The position numbers and the translations under genes are program-made. The notes beneath the pieces were generated by a model. It was not told where the DNA came from and searched no databases. It was given only the letters and a program-made list of their open reading frames with translations. From the NCBI RefSeq assembly GCF_001269985.1, contig NZ_BBZB01000002.1, positions 1 to 64,000 of the forward strand: a DNA stretch of 64,000 bases, given 5' to 3'. Positions 30,650 through 40,955 of the stretch are shown piece after piece. Origin of the DNA: Pseudoalteromonas sp. '520P1 No. 423' (GTDB lineage Bacteria > Pseudomonadota > Gammaproteobacteria > Enterobacterales > Alteromonadaceae). Each line of letters begins with the position of its first letter. Within the stretch, counting starts at the first letter, position 1.

Positions 30650-30955
30650 CTACTAATAAAACAAAATTTAGTTACAGCTTCATTACAGTTTTGACGATCA
30701 GTTAATATTTATTGTTTTATTCAATAAAATTTGGGTTGTATATTAAAGGTCTAAATAGAGATTTAATATGATATTCGCCGTACGATAATTTAGCTTATTA
30801 TTTTTTAAATGCAGGCTTACTGGATCAAGGCAAGAAAAGGCATTACTGCTGGTTAGGTAAATATTAGAGGAAGATTAACTAACTAGACTGTAGACTATAT
30901 AGTAATAAAATCAAAAGTGCAAATATATTTCTATTCGCACTTCAAATCGATCTTT
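30650..30955. other. Intergenic region
   Basis: About 300 A+T-rich bases between a small hypothetical gene and the DUF368 gene. No gene or clear site was found. Confidence 0.4.
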
Positions 30956-31906
30956 TTATTTTTTGCTGAGCTTTTCAATAAATAAGATTAACAATAAGCC
31001 GAATAACATTAATGAAATTGCCGTAACTTGCTTAGGATCTTGCCCTGTTAACTGCAAAAAGGTATCTGGTAAGATATTCTTTTGGCTTAATGGTTTAATG
31101 ATCCCCTTAGAGTTTGTATATGTAGTAAGTACTTGTTTCCATGGCCATAATAAATTTAAAGAACCGACTAAAAATCCAGATAACAATGCGAAAGTGATTT
31201 GATGATAATGTTTAAGTAACCAAGTTAATACCCGTGAAAAGGCCATTAAGCCGATAATACAACCTGTGATAAATAAAAATATTAAATCAAATGCTAAAGA
31301 ATTAACTGCACTTAATACATGTGCATACATGCCAAGTAATAGTAATATAAAACTGCCAGATATGCCGGGTAATATCATTGCACAAATTGCTATAGCACCT
31401 GCAGCTGTGTAATACCACCATTGTGGCTCAACATCGGTTGGGCTTAATGTGGTGATAGTAAATGCTAAAACAGCACCAAAAATACAGCTTAATATGGTTT
31501 TAATATTCCAAGTTTCGACTTGCTTAGCAATATGTATAAATGAGGCGATTATTAAACCAAAGAAAAATGACCATACATAAATAGGATGGTTAGCTAACAT
31601 AAAAGTGATGATTTTAGCGAGTGAAATTGCGCTTGTGAGCAAGCCCGAAAATACCGCTAATAAAAAATTACCATCAATATGCTGCCATAACGATTTAATA
31701 TTATTTATTAGGCTACCCTTTTGAAATAATAGTTTAGCCGCTTCTAAATTAACGCTTTGAATAGCATTGAGTAATCTTTGATAAATACCGGTTATAAAAG
31801 CGATGGTACCGCCTGATACACCAGGAACAACATCAGCTGCTCCCATTCCTGCTCCTTTAAAAAACAATAATAAATAATCTTTGTTTGTTTGTTTACTCAC
31901 TGACAT
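30956..31906 (-). CDS. popT: DUF368 membrane protein, PopT-type undecaprenyl-phosphate translocase
   Basis: Inner-membrane protein of 316 residues with about eight hydrophobic segments. The family signatures are present: GAGMGAADVVPGVSGGTIAF at residues 14-33 and AAGAIAICAMILPGISGSFI near 170-190. DUF368 proteins (PopT) return undecaprenyl phosphate across the membrane for reuse in cell-wall synthesis and matter at alkaline pH in marine bacteria. A Na+/H+ antiporter gene is encoded divergently next door, which fits a link with pH and sodium adaptation, although co-regulation is not shown. Confidence 0.85.
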   Translation of the reverse strand: MSVSKQTNKDYLLLFFKGAGMGAADVVPGVSGGTIAFITGIYQRLLNAIQSVNLEAAKLLFQKGSLINNIKSLWQHIDGNFLLAVFSGLLTSAISLAKIITFMLANHPIYVWSFFFGLIIASFIHIAKQVETWNIKTILSCIFGAVLAFTITTLSPTDVEPQWWYYTAAGAIAICAMILPGISGSFILLLLGMYAHVLSAVNSLAFDLIFLFITGCIIGLMAFSRVLTWLLKHYHQITFALLSGFLVGSLNLLWPWKQVLTTYTNSKGIIKPLSQKNILPDTFLQLTGQDPKQVTAISLMLFGLLLILFIEKLSKK

Positions 31907-32174
31907 GTTTGTTTAGAAATCCTTATGTTCAAAAATGATAAATAGCTCTTAATTGAAATCATTCTATCAGAATTGTTCATTAAATTTACTGTAAACATTT
32001 TATATGCATTTTTGTTTAATTTTAACCCTCTTTCAGCCTCAATTATTTGCAATGAAGATCAATTTAAGTTAGCTTTCGAGGCCTTATAATTATAAGTTTG
32101 TAGTGTTAATTTGGCGCTTAATAAAGGCCTGTATTTTTAAATAAAAATAAAAATAAAAATTAAGTTGGATTTGT

Positions 32175-33545
32175 ATGGATTGGATAACAGTTTTACCTCC
32201 GATTGTGGCTATCACAATTGTATTGTGGAAAAAAGAAGTCATTTTGGCTTTGTTAATGGCAATATTTTCGTCTGAACTGCTATTGGCTTTTAAAGATCAG
32301 GAACAGTCATTATTTATGGGCGGGATCACTGCAATTGAACGCATAACTGCTGTGTTTAGTAGCCCAGGTAATACTAGAATACTTATTTTTAGCTTATTAG
32401 TAGGTGCACTATTGGCATATATACGCCACTCGGGCGGTGTAACAGCGACTGTTCAAATGTTAATGAATAAAGGTGTAGCAAAAAACCCCCGTCAGGTTGG
32501 TTTAATGACCACTTTTACGGGCATGTTTATTTTTATTGAATCAAACCTCAGTGTGCTTACATCAGGTATTTTATCTAGAGGTTTATTTGATAAGTTTGGT
32601 ATGAGTCGTGCGAGACTTGCTTATATCATTGATAGTACAGCTGCACCAATTTGTATTTTAGTATTATTAAATGGCTGGGGAGCGTATGTATTAGCACTGC
32701 TCAGTGGTTATGAATTTAATGAGTCTGCGGCTTCAGTTTTATGGGGCACAGTGATTTATAATTTCTATCCACTTATAGCAATCACACTTGTGTTGTTTAC
32801 TGTACTTTCTGGCAAAGTCTATGGTCCTATGAAAGATAGTGAGATCAAAAGCGAAGTTAATGCGAAACACGAGCATGAATTTGAACCAACAAAAGCACGT
32901 TTTATGTTATTACCACTGGGTACTATGATATTTGGCATGATTGCTTTTATGTTCTATACCGGCGGTGGTGATTTAGCATCAGGAAGTGGTTCTAAGTCTA
33001 TTTTGTGGGCTACAGCTATGGGCTGTTTTGTTGCTTATATTATGATGTTATTTACAAAAAAGTTTTCACACCAAAAGCTTGTTAAAATAGGCTTTTCAGG
33101 TATGTCGGAGTTATTACCTTTGGTTACAATTGTGCTTTTCTCTCTTGCTTTAGGCGCGAGTTTAAAAGAGCTTGGTACAGGTACTTTTATAGCAGGTATT
33201 GTAGGTGAATTTTTACCTGTATTTATGATACCTGTTGTACTGTTTATTGCTGGTGCAATTATTGCTTTTACGACGGGCACATCATGGGGCACATTTGCAA
33301 TATTAATACCGCTAGCTGTACCATTGATACACTCTTTAGGTTTACCGCCTTCATTGATTATTGCTGCCGTTTTAGGTGGTGGTATATTTGGTGATCATTG
33401 CTCTCCAATATCGGATACCACAGCTGTATCAGCAATTGCATCTGGATGTGATTTATTAGAGCATGTTAAAACTCAATTACCTTATGCATTATTTGGTGGT
33501 GCGATAACTTGTATCGCCTATATTATCGCTGGTTTATTAATGTAA
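32175..33545 (+). CDS. NhaC-type Na+/H+ antiporter
   Basis: Inner-membrane transporter of 456 residues with ten to twelve hydrophobic segments. It belongs to the NhaC/YuiF group of the ion-transporter superfamily. Recognisable are FTGMFIFIESNLSVLTSG, YIIDSTAAPICILVLLNGWG and the strongly conserved GTSWGTFAILIPLAVPLI and GGGIFGDHCSPISDTTAVSA, which carry the substrate-site residues. It likely exports Na+ in exchange for H+, or in related proteins moves amino acids. It is monocistronic and ends with a strong terminator. Confidence 0.85.
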   Translation: MDWITVLPPIVAITIVLWKKEVILALLMAIFSSELLLAFKDQEQSLFMGGITAIERITAVFSSPGNTRILIFSLLVGALLAYIRHSGGVTATVQMLMNKGVAKNPRQVGLMTTFTGMFIFIESNLSVLTSGILSRGLFDKFGMSRARLAYIIDSTAAPICILVLLNGWGAYVLALLSGYEFNESAASVLWGTVIYNFYPLIAITLVLFTVLSGKVYGPMKDSEIKSEVNAKHEHEFEPTKARFMLLPLGTMIFGMIAFMFYTGGGDLASGSGSKSILWATAMGCFVAYIMMLFTKKFSHQKLVKIGFSGMSELLPLVTIVLFSLALGASLKELGTGTFIAGIVGEFLPVFMIPVVLFIAGAIIAFTTGTSWGTFAILIPLAVPLIHSLGLPPSLIIAAVLGGGIFGDHCSPISDTTAVSAIASGCDLLEHVKTQLPYALFGGAITCIAYIIAGLLM

Positions 33546-33560
33546 ATTAGTTAAAGTCAA

Positions 33561-33590
33561 AAAAAGGAGAAGCATTTGCTTCTCCTTTTT
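33561..33590. terminator. Bidirectional terminator between NhaC-type and RhlE-type genes
   Basis: AAAAAGGAGAAGC / GCTTCTCCTTTTT stem with a four-base loop between convergent genes. Confidence 0.92.
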
Positions 33591-33618
33591 TGTTCTTAGT
33601 CAATTTATAAAATGAATA

Positions 33619-34926
33619 TTACTTCGATAATTTTAACTTTTGGCCTTTAGCGCCTTTACGTACACCAGAAATCTTCTTTCTGTTCATTATACGCGCTTCA
33701 CCAGACGCTTGTGAGTTTGCATTATTAGTACGACCACAACGTTTTAAATGGTTAGGTTTGTTATGTAAACGTTTAACTAATGCATCACGGTTACTCACTT
33801 CATAACCCGCAACATATATACGACGAATTTTAGTGCCGATTAATGTTTCAATTTCTTCAAGTGTTTGCTCTTCTTCACGACTAACAAAAGAGACCGCTTG
33901 TCCTGATTTACCTGCACGGCCAGTTCTACCGATACGATGAACATAATCTTCTGCCAACCAAGGTAAATCAATGTTGATTACACGCTCTAACCCTTCAATA
34001 TCGATACCGCGAGCTGCCACTTCTGTTGCTATTAGTACGCGAATTTTACCTTCTTTAAATTCACGAAGTGCACGTCTTCTGTTACCTTGTGTTTTATCTC
34101 CGTGGCAAACGCTGGCTTTAATACCATCAAGGTTTAACTCTTTAACTAAGTCGTCTGCTGTTTCTTTAAAATTAACAAATACCAAAACTTGTTGCCAATT
34201 CTTTGTACCTATTAATTCTGATAATAGCTCTTGTTTTTTGCGTTGCTCTACTGGATATACAACATGTTGTACTGTGTCTGCAGTCGCATTGTCTTTTGAT
34301 GCTTGTACAATTTTAGGGTTTTTAAGTACAGAAGCTGAAAACTTTTTCATAGCACTTGGATAAGTTGCAGAAAATAATAAAGTTTGTCGTTCTGATTTAG
34401 ACGCTTCCATTAATTTATTGATTTCAGTAATAAAACCCATATCTAACATACGATCAGCTTCATCTAGAACTAAAAACTCAACGTTTGAGATGCTTACATT
34501 ACAAGAGTTAATGTGATCTATTAATCGACCGGGCGTTGCTACAATAACATCAACACCTTGCTTAAGCTTTTTAGCTTGAGTATTAATATCTACTCCACCA
34601 AAAACTGCTGCAACTTTAAGGTCAATATACTGACCGTATTTCTCGAAGCTTTTTGCGATTTGTTCCGCTAATTCTCTTGTTGGTGCTAATACTAATACGC
34701 GTGCATTTGCTGTCATTCGTTCTTTAGGCGCATCAAATATTTTTTGTAAAATAGGTAATGCAAAAGCAGCTGTTTTACCTGTACCAGTTTGTGCATTTGC
34801 TAATACATCGTGCCCTTTTCGTACCAAAGGGATTGCCAGGCGTTGTATCGGTGTCAACTCTTGGTAACCACATTCTTCGACGGCACGAAGAATTTCAGGT
34901 GCAAAGCTAAAAGATTTAAAATTCAT
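33619..34926 (-). CDS. DEAD-box ATP-dependent RNA helicase, RhlE-like
   Basis: Cytoplasmic RNA helicase of 435 residues. All core motifs are visible: Q-motif (ELTPIQRLAIP), AQTGTGKTAAF, PTRELAEQI, ATPGRLIDH, DEAD, SAT, ARGID and HRIGRTGRAG. The C-terminal 70 residues are basic (RKKISGVRKGAKGQKLKLSK), as in RhlE-type helicases that work on ribosome assembly and RNA decay in the cold. The start is set at MNFKSFSFAPEILRAV, matching family N-termini; an in-frame ATG at 34971 would add 15 unconserved residues. No operon partner. Confidence 0.9.
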   Translation of the reverse strand: MNFKSFSFAPEILRAVEECGYQELTPIQRLAIPLVRKGHDVLANAQTGTGKTAAFALPILQKIFDAPKERMTANARVLVLAPTRELAEQIAKSFEKYGQYIDLKVAAVFGGVDINTQAKKLKQGVDVIVATPGRLIDHINSCNVSISNVEFLVLDEADRMLDMGFITEINKLMEASKSERQTLLFSATYPSAMKKFSASVLKNPKIVQASKDNATADTVQHVVYPVEQRKKQELLSELIGTKNWQQVLVFVNFKETADDLVKELNLDGIKASVCHGDKTQGNRRRALREFKEGKIRVLIATEVAARGIDIEGLERVINIDLPWLAEDYVHRIGRTGRAGKSGQAVSFVSREEEQTLEEIETLIGTKIRRIYVAGYEVSNRDALVKRLHNKPNHLKRCGRTNNANSQASGEARIMNRKKISGVRKGAKGQKLKLSK

Positions 34927-34971
34927 GCTATATTTCTCACTAATGGCACAGGTATAAAATTGGTCGCGCAT

Positions 34972-35345
34972 TATACTCTAACAAACACCAAATGTCCTCT
35001 TGTTATTTATTTCAATAATTGACTTATTTTGCTTTGTTTGTTTTATTGCAGAATCAGTTTCTATTATGGGTATTGTTGCGTTTTTAGATGAGTAGTTTAT
35101 AAAAAAAGATATTTATAAAAAATAGAGTAGTTGATTTTAAATCTATTTTTTCATTATTAATTAATTGGTTATATTTATACTGGTTTTTATAACCTTCTAT
35201 CTCAATAATGATTCTCGTTCAAATTGTAATATTTATGTAATATAAGTTGAATCAATCCCTTATTTAAACTAGAGTGTGTCCCGCTTTCGATAGATTAAAT
35301 AGTTATAATAATGAATTTCTTTAATGCAATAGATTATAAAAAATT
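34972..35345. other. Intergenic region upstream of the TorF-type porin
   Basis: Contains a Fur-box-like sequence (35204-35219) and otherwise A+T-rich DNA that should carry divergent promoters. No gene. Confidence 0.45.
35204..35219. promoter_or_regulatory. Fur-box-like site before the TorF-type porin
   Basis: AATAATGATTCTCGTT; its complement AACGAGAATCATTATT differs by two bases from the common variant AATGAGAATCATTATC. It lies about 125 bp before the gene. Confidence 0.4.
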
Positions 35346-36011
35346 ATGAATAAAACTTTACTTACTTCAGCCCTTCTTGGCATTTTCTTAAATACTGCTG
35401 TGGCTAACGACCTGTCATCCTCAGAACATACGGTTTCAACTAATGTTGGTATAACCAGTAATTATATATGGCGTGGTATAACGCAATCAGATAAAAAACC
35501 AGTGGTTTCTGCAGGTGTTGATTATAATCATCAAGCTGGCTTTTATGCTGGAACTTGGTTTTCAACAGTTGATTTTGGTGATGAAACTGACTTTGAATAT
35601 GATTTTTATTCAGGTTATACAACTGAAATTAACGGCGCGGATGTGGATTTTGGTTATATATATTACGGTTATCAAGGCGGTGAAGATAACCATTTCAGTG
35701 AAGCTTATATCAAAGTAAGCATTGATAGCCTGAGTATAGGTGTTTCAACATTAGTTGATAGCCAATGGGGTGATAGTTTTACAGATTCTACCTATTTTGA
35801 AGGTAACTACACATTTGAATTAGCGAATGATTTTTCTTTAGATTTACATGCAGGTTTTTATGATTTAAAAGATACTAAAAATTATCGTGATTTTAGTATT
35901 GCCCTATCTCATATCAGTGGTTTAAGTCTAATGGTAACAACCGTAGATGGTAATGAAGCTTTTGATGATGATTTAATATCTGTTTCATATAATCGCAGTT
36001 TTGATCTTTAA
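35346..36011 (+). CDS. TorF-family putative outer-membrane porin
   Basis: A 221-residue outer-membrane beta-barrel protein. Residues 1-20 are a signal peptide ending NTAVA. The Gcw_chp/TorF signature begins at once ([20 protein letters not shown]) and is followed by alternating beta strands rich in aromatic residues ([26 protein letters not shown]). The last residues [10 protein letters not shown] end with a typical barrel terminal strand. These proteins are placed in the outer membrane and their cargo is unknown; some are iron- or flavin-linked. A Fur-like site upstream fits iron control. Confidence 0.85.
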   Translation: MNKTLLTSALLGIFLNTAVANDLSSSEHTVSTNVGITSNYIWRGITQSDKKPVVSAGVDYNHQAGFYAGTWFSTVDFGDETDFEYDFYSGYTTEINGADVDFGYIYYGYQGGEDNHFSEAYIKVSIDSLSIGVSTLVDSQWGDSFTDSTYFEGNYTFELANDFSLDLHAGFYDLKDTKNYRDFSIALSHISGLSLMVTTVDGNEAFDDDLISVSYNRSFDL

Positions 36012-36082
36012 AAAATACATTCATAAATATAAAGCCGCTTAGTTACCTAAGTGGTTTATTTTCAATTGCTAATGGAACAGTA

Positions 36083-38407
36083 ATGAAACTTAAATCTAAA
36101 TTAATATTTCAAGCTATATTTTTAGCACTAGTACCCGCACTTATAATTGCTTTGATCATTACATTAGAAGCAAATCAAGCCTCTTTTAATGCGCTAGAAA
36201 CTAAAACTAAAGAAAGACTGGTTTCCTTACGAGAATTAAAAAAAACACAAATAGAATCGTATTTTGATACAATTAATTCTCAAATTATCAGTATGTCAAA
36301 AAACCCTGCAGTGATTGATGCTTCCAGCGATTTTATATCATCTTATAATCAAGAAAATATCGATTTGAATGCAATAACAACTAATAAAAGTAATCTTTCT
36401 CGATATTATCAGTCTGACTTTACGCAAACTTTTAATCTAAAAAATCCAAATTCAAAAATTAATGCTAATTCAAAATTATCACAGCTAAGTGACCGTAGTG
36501 TTCATTTTCAAAATAAATATATTTCTTCTAATCAATTCCCGCTAGGTAGTAAAGACCAACTTAACTCGGGTGGTAATACAGATTACGATACAACACATGA
36601 AAAATATCATGATATGTTTCGTGATTTCTTAAATTTGTTTGGATATTACGATATATTTATTGCGGATGCTAAAACCGGAAATATTGTTTACTCAGTATAT
36701 AAAGAATTAGATTTTGCCACTTCATTAAAGCAAGGTCCCTACTCAAACTCTGGTATTTCAGATGCTTTTAGACAGTCAGTTAGTTCATTTGATGTAAATC
36801 ACACCGCTTTAGTTGATTTTAAAAATTACTTTCCATCTTACAACTTCCCTGCTTCGTTTATATCATCACCTATTAAAAATGCGTTAGGTGAAACAATTGC
36901 AGTGCTTATTTACCAAATGCCAATTGATGGTATTAATAATACGATGACAAGCAATCAAAAATGGCAAGATGTGGGTTTAGGCTTATCTGGTGAGACTTAT
37001 TTAGTTGGCCAAGATAAATTACTTCGTAGTGAAAGCCGTTTTTTAATTGAAGATAAAACTAATTACATCAAAGCATTAAAACAATCATCACAACAGCCTA
37101 ATATAAATAGAATAGAAACAAACGATTCGGCAATAGGTTTACAATTTGTTGATACTATTGGTGTTTCTCAAGCCTTACAGGGAATCGAAGGCGTTGATAT
37201 CTTTGCTGATTATAGAGATGTGCCTGTATTGTCAGCTTATACTGCTATCAATTTTGGTCAATTAAAATGGGCTTTAATGGCAGAGATAGATGTTGAAGAA
37301 GCTTTTGCTGATGCTTATAAATTGTCAGACGATTTATTTTTATATTCTGTGATATGTTTAATTGTTATTGCGATATTGAGTATTTTAATTGGTTTATATA
37401 TCACTAAAGTACTTGTTTCACCTATCAATTTACTTGTTGATCGCATAACTGATATTTCTGAAGGTGAAGGAGATTTAACAGCATCTCTGTGTCTTGCGCA
37501 ACGTAAAGATGAAATTGGAGATGTAGGTAAAGCTTTTAATAAGTTTGTAGCACATATCAGAAATGTAATTATAGATATTGATAAACATGCGGGTCAACTA
37601 GCTTCAGCGTCAGAAGAGTTATCATGTGTAACAAAAGAAACGAATGAAGTTGTGACATTACAAAAAAGTAAAACAGATCAAGCCTCTCAATCTATGGTCA
37701 ATTTTAGTAGTAGCATTACTGAAATCGCAATGAATACAGAGCAAACTGCCACTTTAACAGATCGTGCAAATCAAGAGTCTATTAATGGTGCACAAGTGGC
37801 GAGAGACTCGCAAGGTGCGATTAAAAATTTGGTGAGCTCAGTTGAGCGTGCATCGACTGAATTAAAAGAGCTAGAAATACAAGTACAAGATATTAGTAGT
37901 ATTCTAGGTGTGATTGATAGCATCGCAGACCAAACTAATTTACTTGCTTTAAATGCCGCGATAGAAGCCGCAAGAGCCGGCGAATCAGGACGTGGTTTTG
38001 CAGTTGTTGCAGATGAAGTCAGAATGTTAGCTGGTAAAACACAACAGTCAACGATTGAAATTCAGAATAAAATATCTGCACTTAAAGAATCATCAAATCG
38101 TTCAGTAAGTGCGATGAGTAGTGCATCTCAGCAAGCTATTGATGGAATTACTCTGGTAAAAGATACCACTAGCAGTCTGCATTTAGTGACAGATCTGGTA
38201 TCAGATGTAAGCAACCAAAATGCTGAAAATGCAACAGTTGCCAGTAAACAAAATGCCAATGTAGAAGAGGTACATAATAATATTATTGAGATATCTCGTT
38301 ATACAGAAAATACTGCTGGCGCATCATTACAAACTGCGCAAGCATCTGATGAATTGGCCAAATTAGCGATTAATATGTCAAGTATTGTTAGGAAGTTTAA
38401 GTACTAG
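36083..38407 (+). CDS. Methyl-accepting chemotaxis protein with dCache-type sensor
   Basis: Inner-membrane chemoreceptor of 774 residues. Helix one is at residues 7-27; a long periplasmic sensor follows (about 30-415) with dCache-like segments ([24 protein letters not shown]-free [20 protein letters not shown]). Helix two is at about 418-438, then HAMP, and a cytoplasmic coiled-coil signalling domain. The hairpin tip is intact: [20 protein letters not shown] then [20 protein letters not shown]. No C-terminal NWETF-type pentapeptide is present. The ligand cannot be inferred. It is 72 bases after the porin and may have its own promoter. Confidence 0.93.
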   Translation: MKLKSKLIFQAIFLALVPALIIALIITLEANQASFNALETKTKERLVSLRELKKTQIESYFDTINSQIISMSKNPAVIDASSDFISSYNQENIDLNAITTNKSNLSRYYQSDFTQTFNLKNPNSKINANSKLSQLSDRSVHFQNKYISSNQFPLGSKDQLNSGGNTDYDTTHEKYHDMFRDFLNLFGYYDIFIADAKTGNIVYSVYKELDFATSLKQGPYSNSGISDAFRQSVSSFDVNHTALVDFKNYFPSYNFPASFISSPIKNALGETIAVLIYQMPIDGINNTMTSNQKWQDVGLGLSGETYLVGQDKLLRSESRFLIEDKTNYIKALKQSSQQPNINRIETNDSAIGLQFVDTIGVSQALQGIEGVDIFADYRDVPVLSAYTAINFGQLKWALMAEIDVEEAFADAYKLSDDLFLYSVICLIVIAILSILIGLYITKVLVSPINLLVDRITDISEGEGDLTASLCLAQRKDEIGDVGKAFNKFVAHIRNVIIDIDKHAGQLASASEELSCVTKETNEVVTLQKSKTDQASQSMVNFSSSITEIAMNTEQTATLTDRANQESINGAQVARDSQGAIKNLVSSVERASTELKELEIQVQDISSILGVIDSIADQTNLLALNAAIEAARAGESGRGFAVVADEVRMLAGKTQQSTIEIQNKISALKESSNRSVSAMSSASQQAIDGITLVKDTTSSLHLVTDLVSDVSNQNAENATVASKQNANVEEVHNNIIEISRYTENTAGASLQTAQASDELAKLAINMSSIVRKFKY

Positions 38408-38448
38408 TTATCGTTAATTAACGAGATAAAAGCCTAGTCTTTTTAATA

Positions 38449-38476
38449 AAAACCCTGCAATGTTGCAGGGTTTTTT
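38449..38476. terminator. Bidirectional terminator between MCP and DUF3300 genes
   Basis: AAACCCTGCAA / TTGCAGGGTTT stem, two-base loop, followed by T6. Confidence 0.92.
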
Positions 38477-38486
38477 CGTTATAGAG

Positions 38487-39695
38487 TTAGTGATGCTCTC
38501 TTCTATTTTTAACTTTATTGCTCTGATTGTTTCTTTTAATTTTGTGTTGATGTCTATTTTGATGGTTGTTTTTTCTTAAGCTACTTTTTGTTGATTTATT
38601 GCTTTTAGTTTTATGAGTATTGTTTTTTGTCACTTTTACTTTTGATGATTTAAAGTGAGTAGTTTTATGATTTCGATTGTTAATTTGTTTTACAACTTTT
38701 TGTTTGTTGTAATTTTGATTTTTAATTACTTTGGTATGTTTTGAGCTGGCTTTTGTTACCTTTTGATTATGGCGAGTATTGGCTTTAAAAGATGTTTTGT
38801 GTTTATTTACCAGCACATTTTTTTTATACGGTTTTTGTAGGGCTAATTTTTTAACCATATTATTTTGTGATACCGCAGCACGGTTTGTTTTATATTTTTG
38901 CTTTACTTTAACTGAACGGTAAGCAACATTGTGTCTATGTTTTGGGTTATGGTGCCAACGTTTAGGTTTTACTATTGTGATATTGTGATGATTCTTTGGG
39001 TATTTTTTCCTAATAATCACATGGCGATTATGCCAATGGAATGTGGTAAAAAAATGATTAAACGAAATATGTACCCCAGGTGACCAAGAAAATACATCTC
39101 GGTGGTAGTAATTATGATGACGTGCATAATGCCAATATACTGGCGGGTGATGTGACCAATGCCAATCTCCATACACTACACGAGTATCATAATAAGGCAC
39201 ATATACCACTTCCCTTTGAATTGTTTTGATAATGATATTGTCATTCGTTTGGCTGATCTGAACATTATCCATTTGTGATAAATTACCAGCTTGCTTTGCT
39301 TTATGACGTAATATTTGAATGCTTGCTAATATGCTTTGCTCATCATTTAAAAATGCATCACCTAAGTTTTGTGTCCAATTTAAGTCTGTATTTAATTTTT
39401 CAATGATCTTAGGAAATGGGATCAGGGCTTTTATGCTGGGATCCCAAGTTTGACTCTCTAATGTTGGGCGTGAATATTCACTCTCTTGCTGCCATCTGTG
39501 TGCTTGCACTATTTCAAGAGGATAGGTTGATGCAATCAAGATATGTGTTAATAAACTATCGGGGTATAGCGCGATTGGCGCGAGCATTTGAGCCAGTTCT
39601 GCTTCAGTGAATTCATATTCTTCGTTTGAATAACTCGATAAAGACGTTACAGCAATTAAAATATATATGGTAAATCTAATTATTCTATTTTTCAT
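38487..39695 (-). CDS. Secreted DUF3300 protein with very basic His/Lys-rich tail
   Basis: A 402-residue exported protein. Residues 1-23 are a signal peptide. The DUF3300 domain follows (about 28-200) with FTEAELAQMLAPIALYPDSL, LLTHILIASTYPLEIVQAHR and the aromatic YVPYYDTRVVYGDWHWSHHP. From residue 200 on the chain is low-complexity, with many His, Lys, Asn and Arg and almost no acidic residues (KRWHHNPKHRHN, NRHQHKIKRNNQ). That tail may bind metal, nucleic acid or cell-wall polymers; no function is established. Single gene between two terminators. Confidence 0.85.
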   Translation of the reverse strand: MKNRIIRFTIYILIAVTSLSSYSNEEYEFTEAELAQMLAPIALYPDSLLTHILIASTYPLEIVQAHRWQQESEYSRPTLESQTWDPSIKALIPFPKIIEKLNTDLNWTQNLGDAFLNDEQSILASIQILRHKAKQAGNLSQMDNVQISQTNDNIIIKTIQREVVYVPYYDTRVVYGDWHWSHHPPVYWHYARHHNYYHRDVFSWSPGVHISFNHFFTTFHWHNRHVIIRKKYPKNHHNITIVKPKRWHHNPKHRHNVAYRSVKVKQKYKTNRAAVSQNNMVKKLALQKPYKKNVLVNKHKTSFKANTRHNQKVTKASSKHTKVIKNQNYNKQKVVKQINNRNHKTTHFKSSKVKVTKNNTHKTKSNKSTKSSLRKNNHQNRHQHKIKRNNQSNKVKNRREHH

Positions 39696-39805
39696 TTTAG
39701 CTTACTCTTTTGGTATTTATTACCTTATTAAAGAGCAAGTAAACTGAATCTAATATGAATCGCGCTTCAGGGTTACAATTTAGTTGGCTACAACCTATGA
39801 CCAGA

Positions 39806-39833
39806 AACAAAAATGCCTTCTTCTAGAAGGCAT
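39806..39833 (-). terminator. Terminator after the DapA-like gene
   Basis: ATGCCTTC / GAAGGCAT stem, then T5 on the minus strand, 24 bases past the stop. Confidence 0.8.
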
Positions 39834-39856
39834 ATTTTATATGATTTTAGCGCTAG

Positions 39857-40777
39857 TTAGCAAATAATGAAATCATCATCAGACATAACATTAAGTGTAG
39901 TTCCCACTAAATCTGAAGAGTTGATATCAGACATTAATGCGAAGCCTGCATCTCTTTGTTCAAGTGTTAGCGGCAAATATGGCAATCTAAATACTGGATT
40001 AGCAGCTGATGTCATTGCTAATGCCGTATTGATTGCAATCGGATTAGGCTCACAAAATAACCAGTTCATTAAAGGTATTAACTGTTTATTTAACACATCA
40101 TCTTGCTTATCCATTAATTGTCGCATTAATGCTGGCGATAAATTAGAAGTCACTGAAATAACACCGTGAGAGTTAAATAAATGGCGACCATCGTGACATT
40201 CATCATCATTACCTGACCAACATGCAATGCCTTTACTTTCATAGGCAGCAATGCGTTCATTACCGGCACATTCTTTTACGCCGATAAAGTTTTCATGTTT
40301 GGCTAGTGGTTCAATGATTTCAGGTGTTAAATCTTGGCCTGTACGCCCTGGTACGTTGTAAACAAAAGCAGGACCTAAGGCTAATAGTCTTTCAAAGTGC
40401 TCTTTAACACCGCGATCTGATGTGCGTCCATAATAAGGGTTTATTTGAAGAGATGCATGCATGCCTGTCGCAAATCCATATTCTGTGGCTTTTATGGCTT
40501 CTCTTGTATTATTACTACCTGTATTACCGATAATAATCAGTTTACCCGAAAATAAAGTAACGGTATGGGCGATTAGCATAAGATGCTCTTCCCAATTCAT
40601 TAATTGGCCTTCACCTGTTGTACCGCCAACAACAATACCTTCTACGCCATTGTCTATTTGAGCATTAACTAATGCGTCGTAAGTTTTAAGGTCAATATCT
40701 CCGTTGCTTAAATACGGTGTTTTGATCGCTGTGATAAGGCTTGCTTGTTTGATTTGTTCTATAGAGCGCATTAGCAT
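39857..40777 (-). CDS. dapA: 4-hydroxy-tetrahydrodipicolinate synthase, plant-like subtype
   Basis: Cytoplasmic aldolase condensing pyruvate and aspartate semialdehyde in lysine and diaminopimelate synthesis. The TIM-barrel enzyme has 306 residues with GGTTGEGQLMNWEEH, Y140 (FVYNVPGRTG) and Schiff-base K168 (IGVKECAGNE). Several stretches are typical of chloroplast-type DHDPS rather than the E. coli type: SGNDDECHDGRHLFNSHGVI, then SVTSNL, and LPLMNWLFCEPNPIAINTAL. The gene is separate from any other dap gene. Whether it is the only DapA of the organism, or a paralogue acting on another 2-oxo acid, cannot be told from this window. Confidence 0.88.
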   Translation of the reverse strand: MLMRSIEQIKQASLITAIKTPYLSNGDIDLKTYDALVNAQIDNGVEGIVVGGTTGEGQLMNWEEHLMLIAHTVTLFSGKLIIIGNTGSNNTREAIKATEYGFATGMHASLQINPYYGRTSDRGVKEHFERLLALGPAFVYNVPGRTGQDLTPEIIEPLAKHENFIGVKECAGNERIAAYESKGIACWSGNDDECHDGRHLFNSHGVISVTSNLSPALMRQLMDKQDDVLNKQLIPLMNWLFCEPNPIAINTALAMTSAANPVFRLPYLPLTLEQRDAGFALMSDINSSDLVGTTLNVMSDDDFIIC

Positions 40778-40955
40778 AATTTGATTATTTAAAATTTTCC
40801 TATTTGTACCATATTTTTCGCAAAATTAGCATCTTTGAAGCCTGTTTTTTCAGCTTTTTTTGTTACTGTTTATACTAAATGATAAATATCTGCTTGAAAT
40901 AAATGCTGATATCTTGCATTATACAATAACTGTATAAATAAACAGTGGTAACCTA

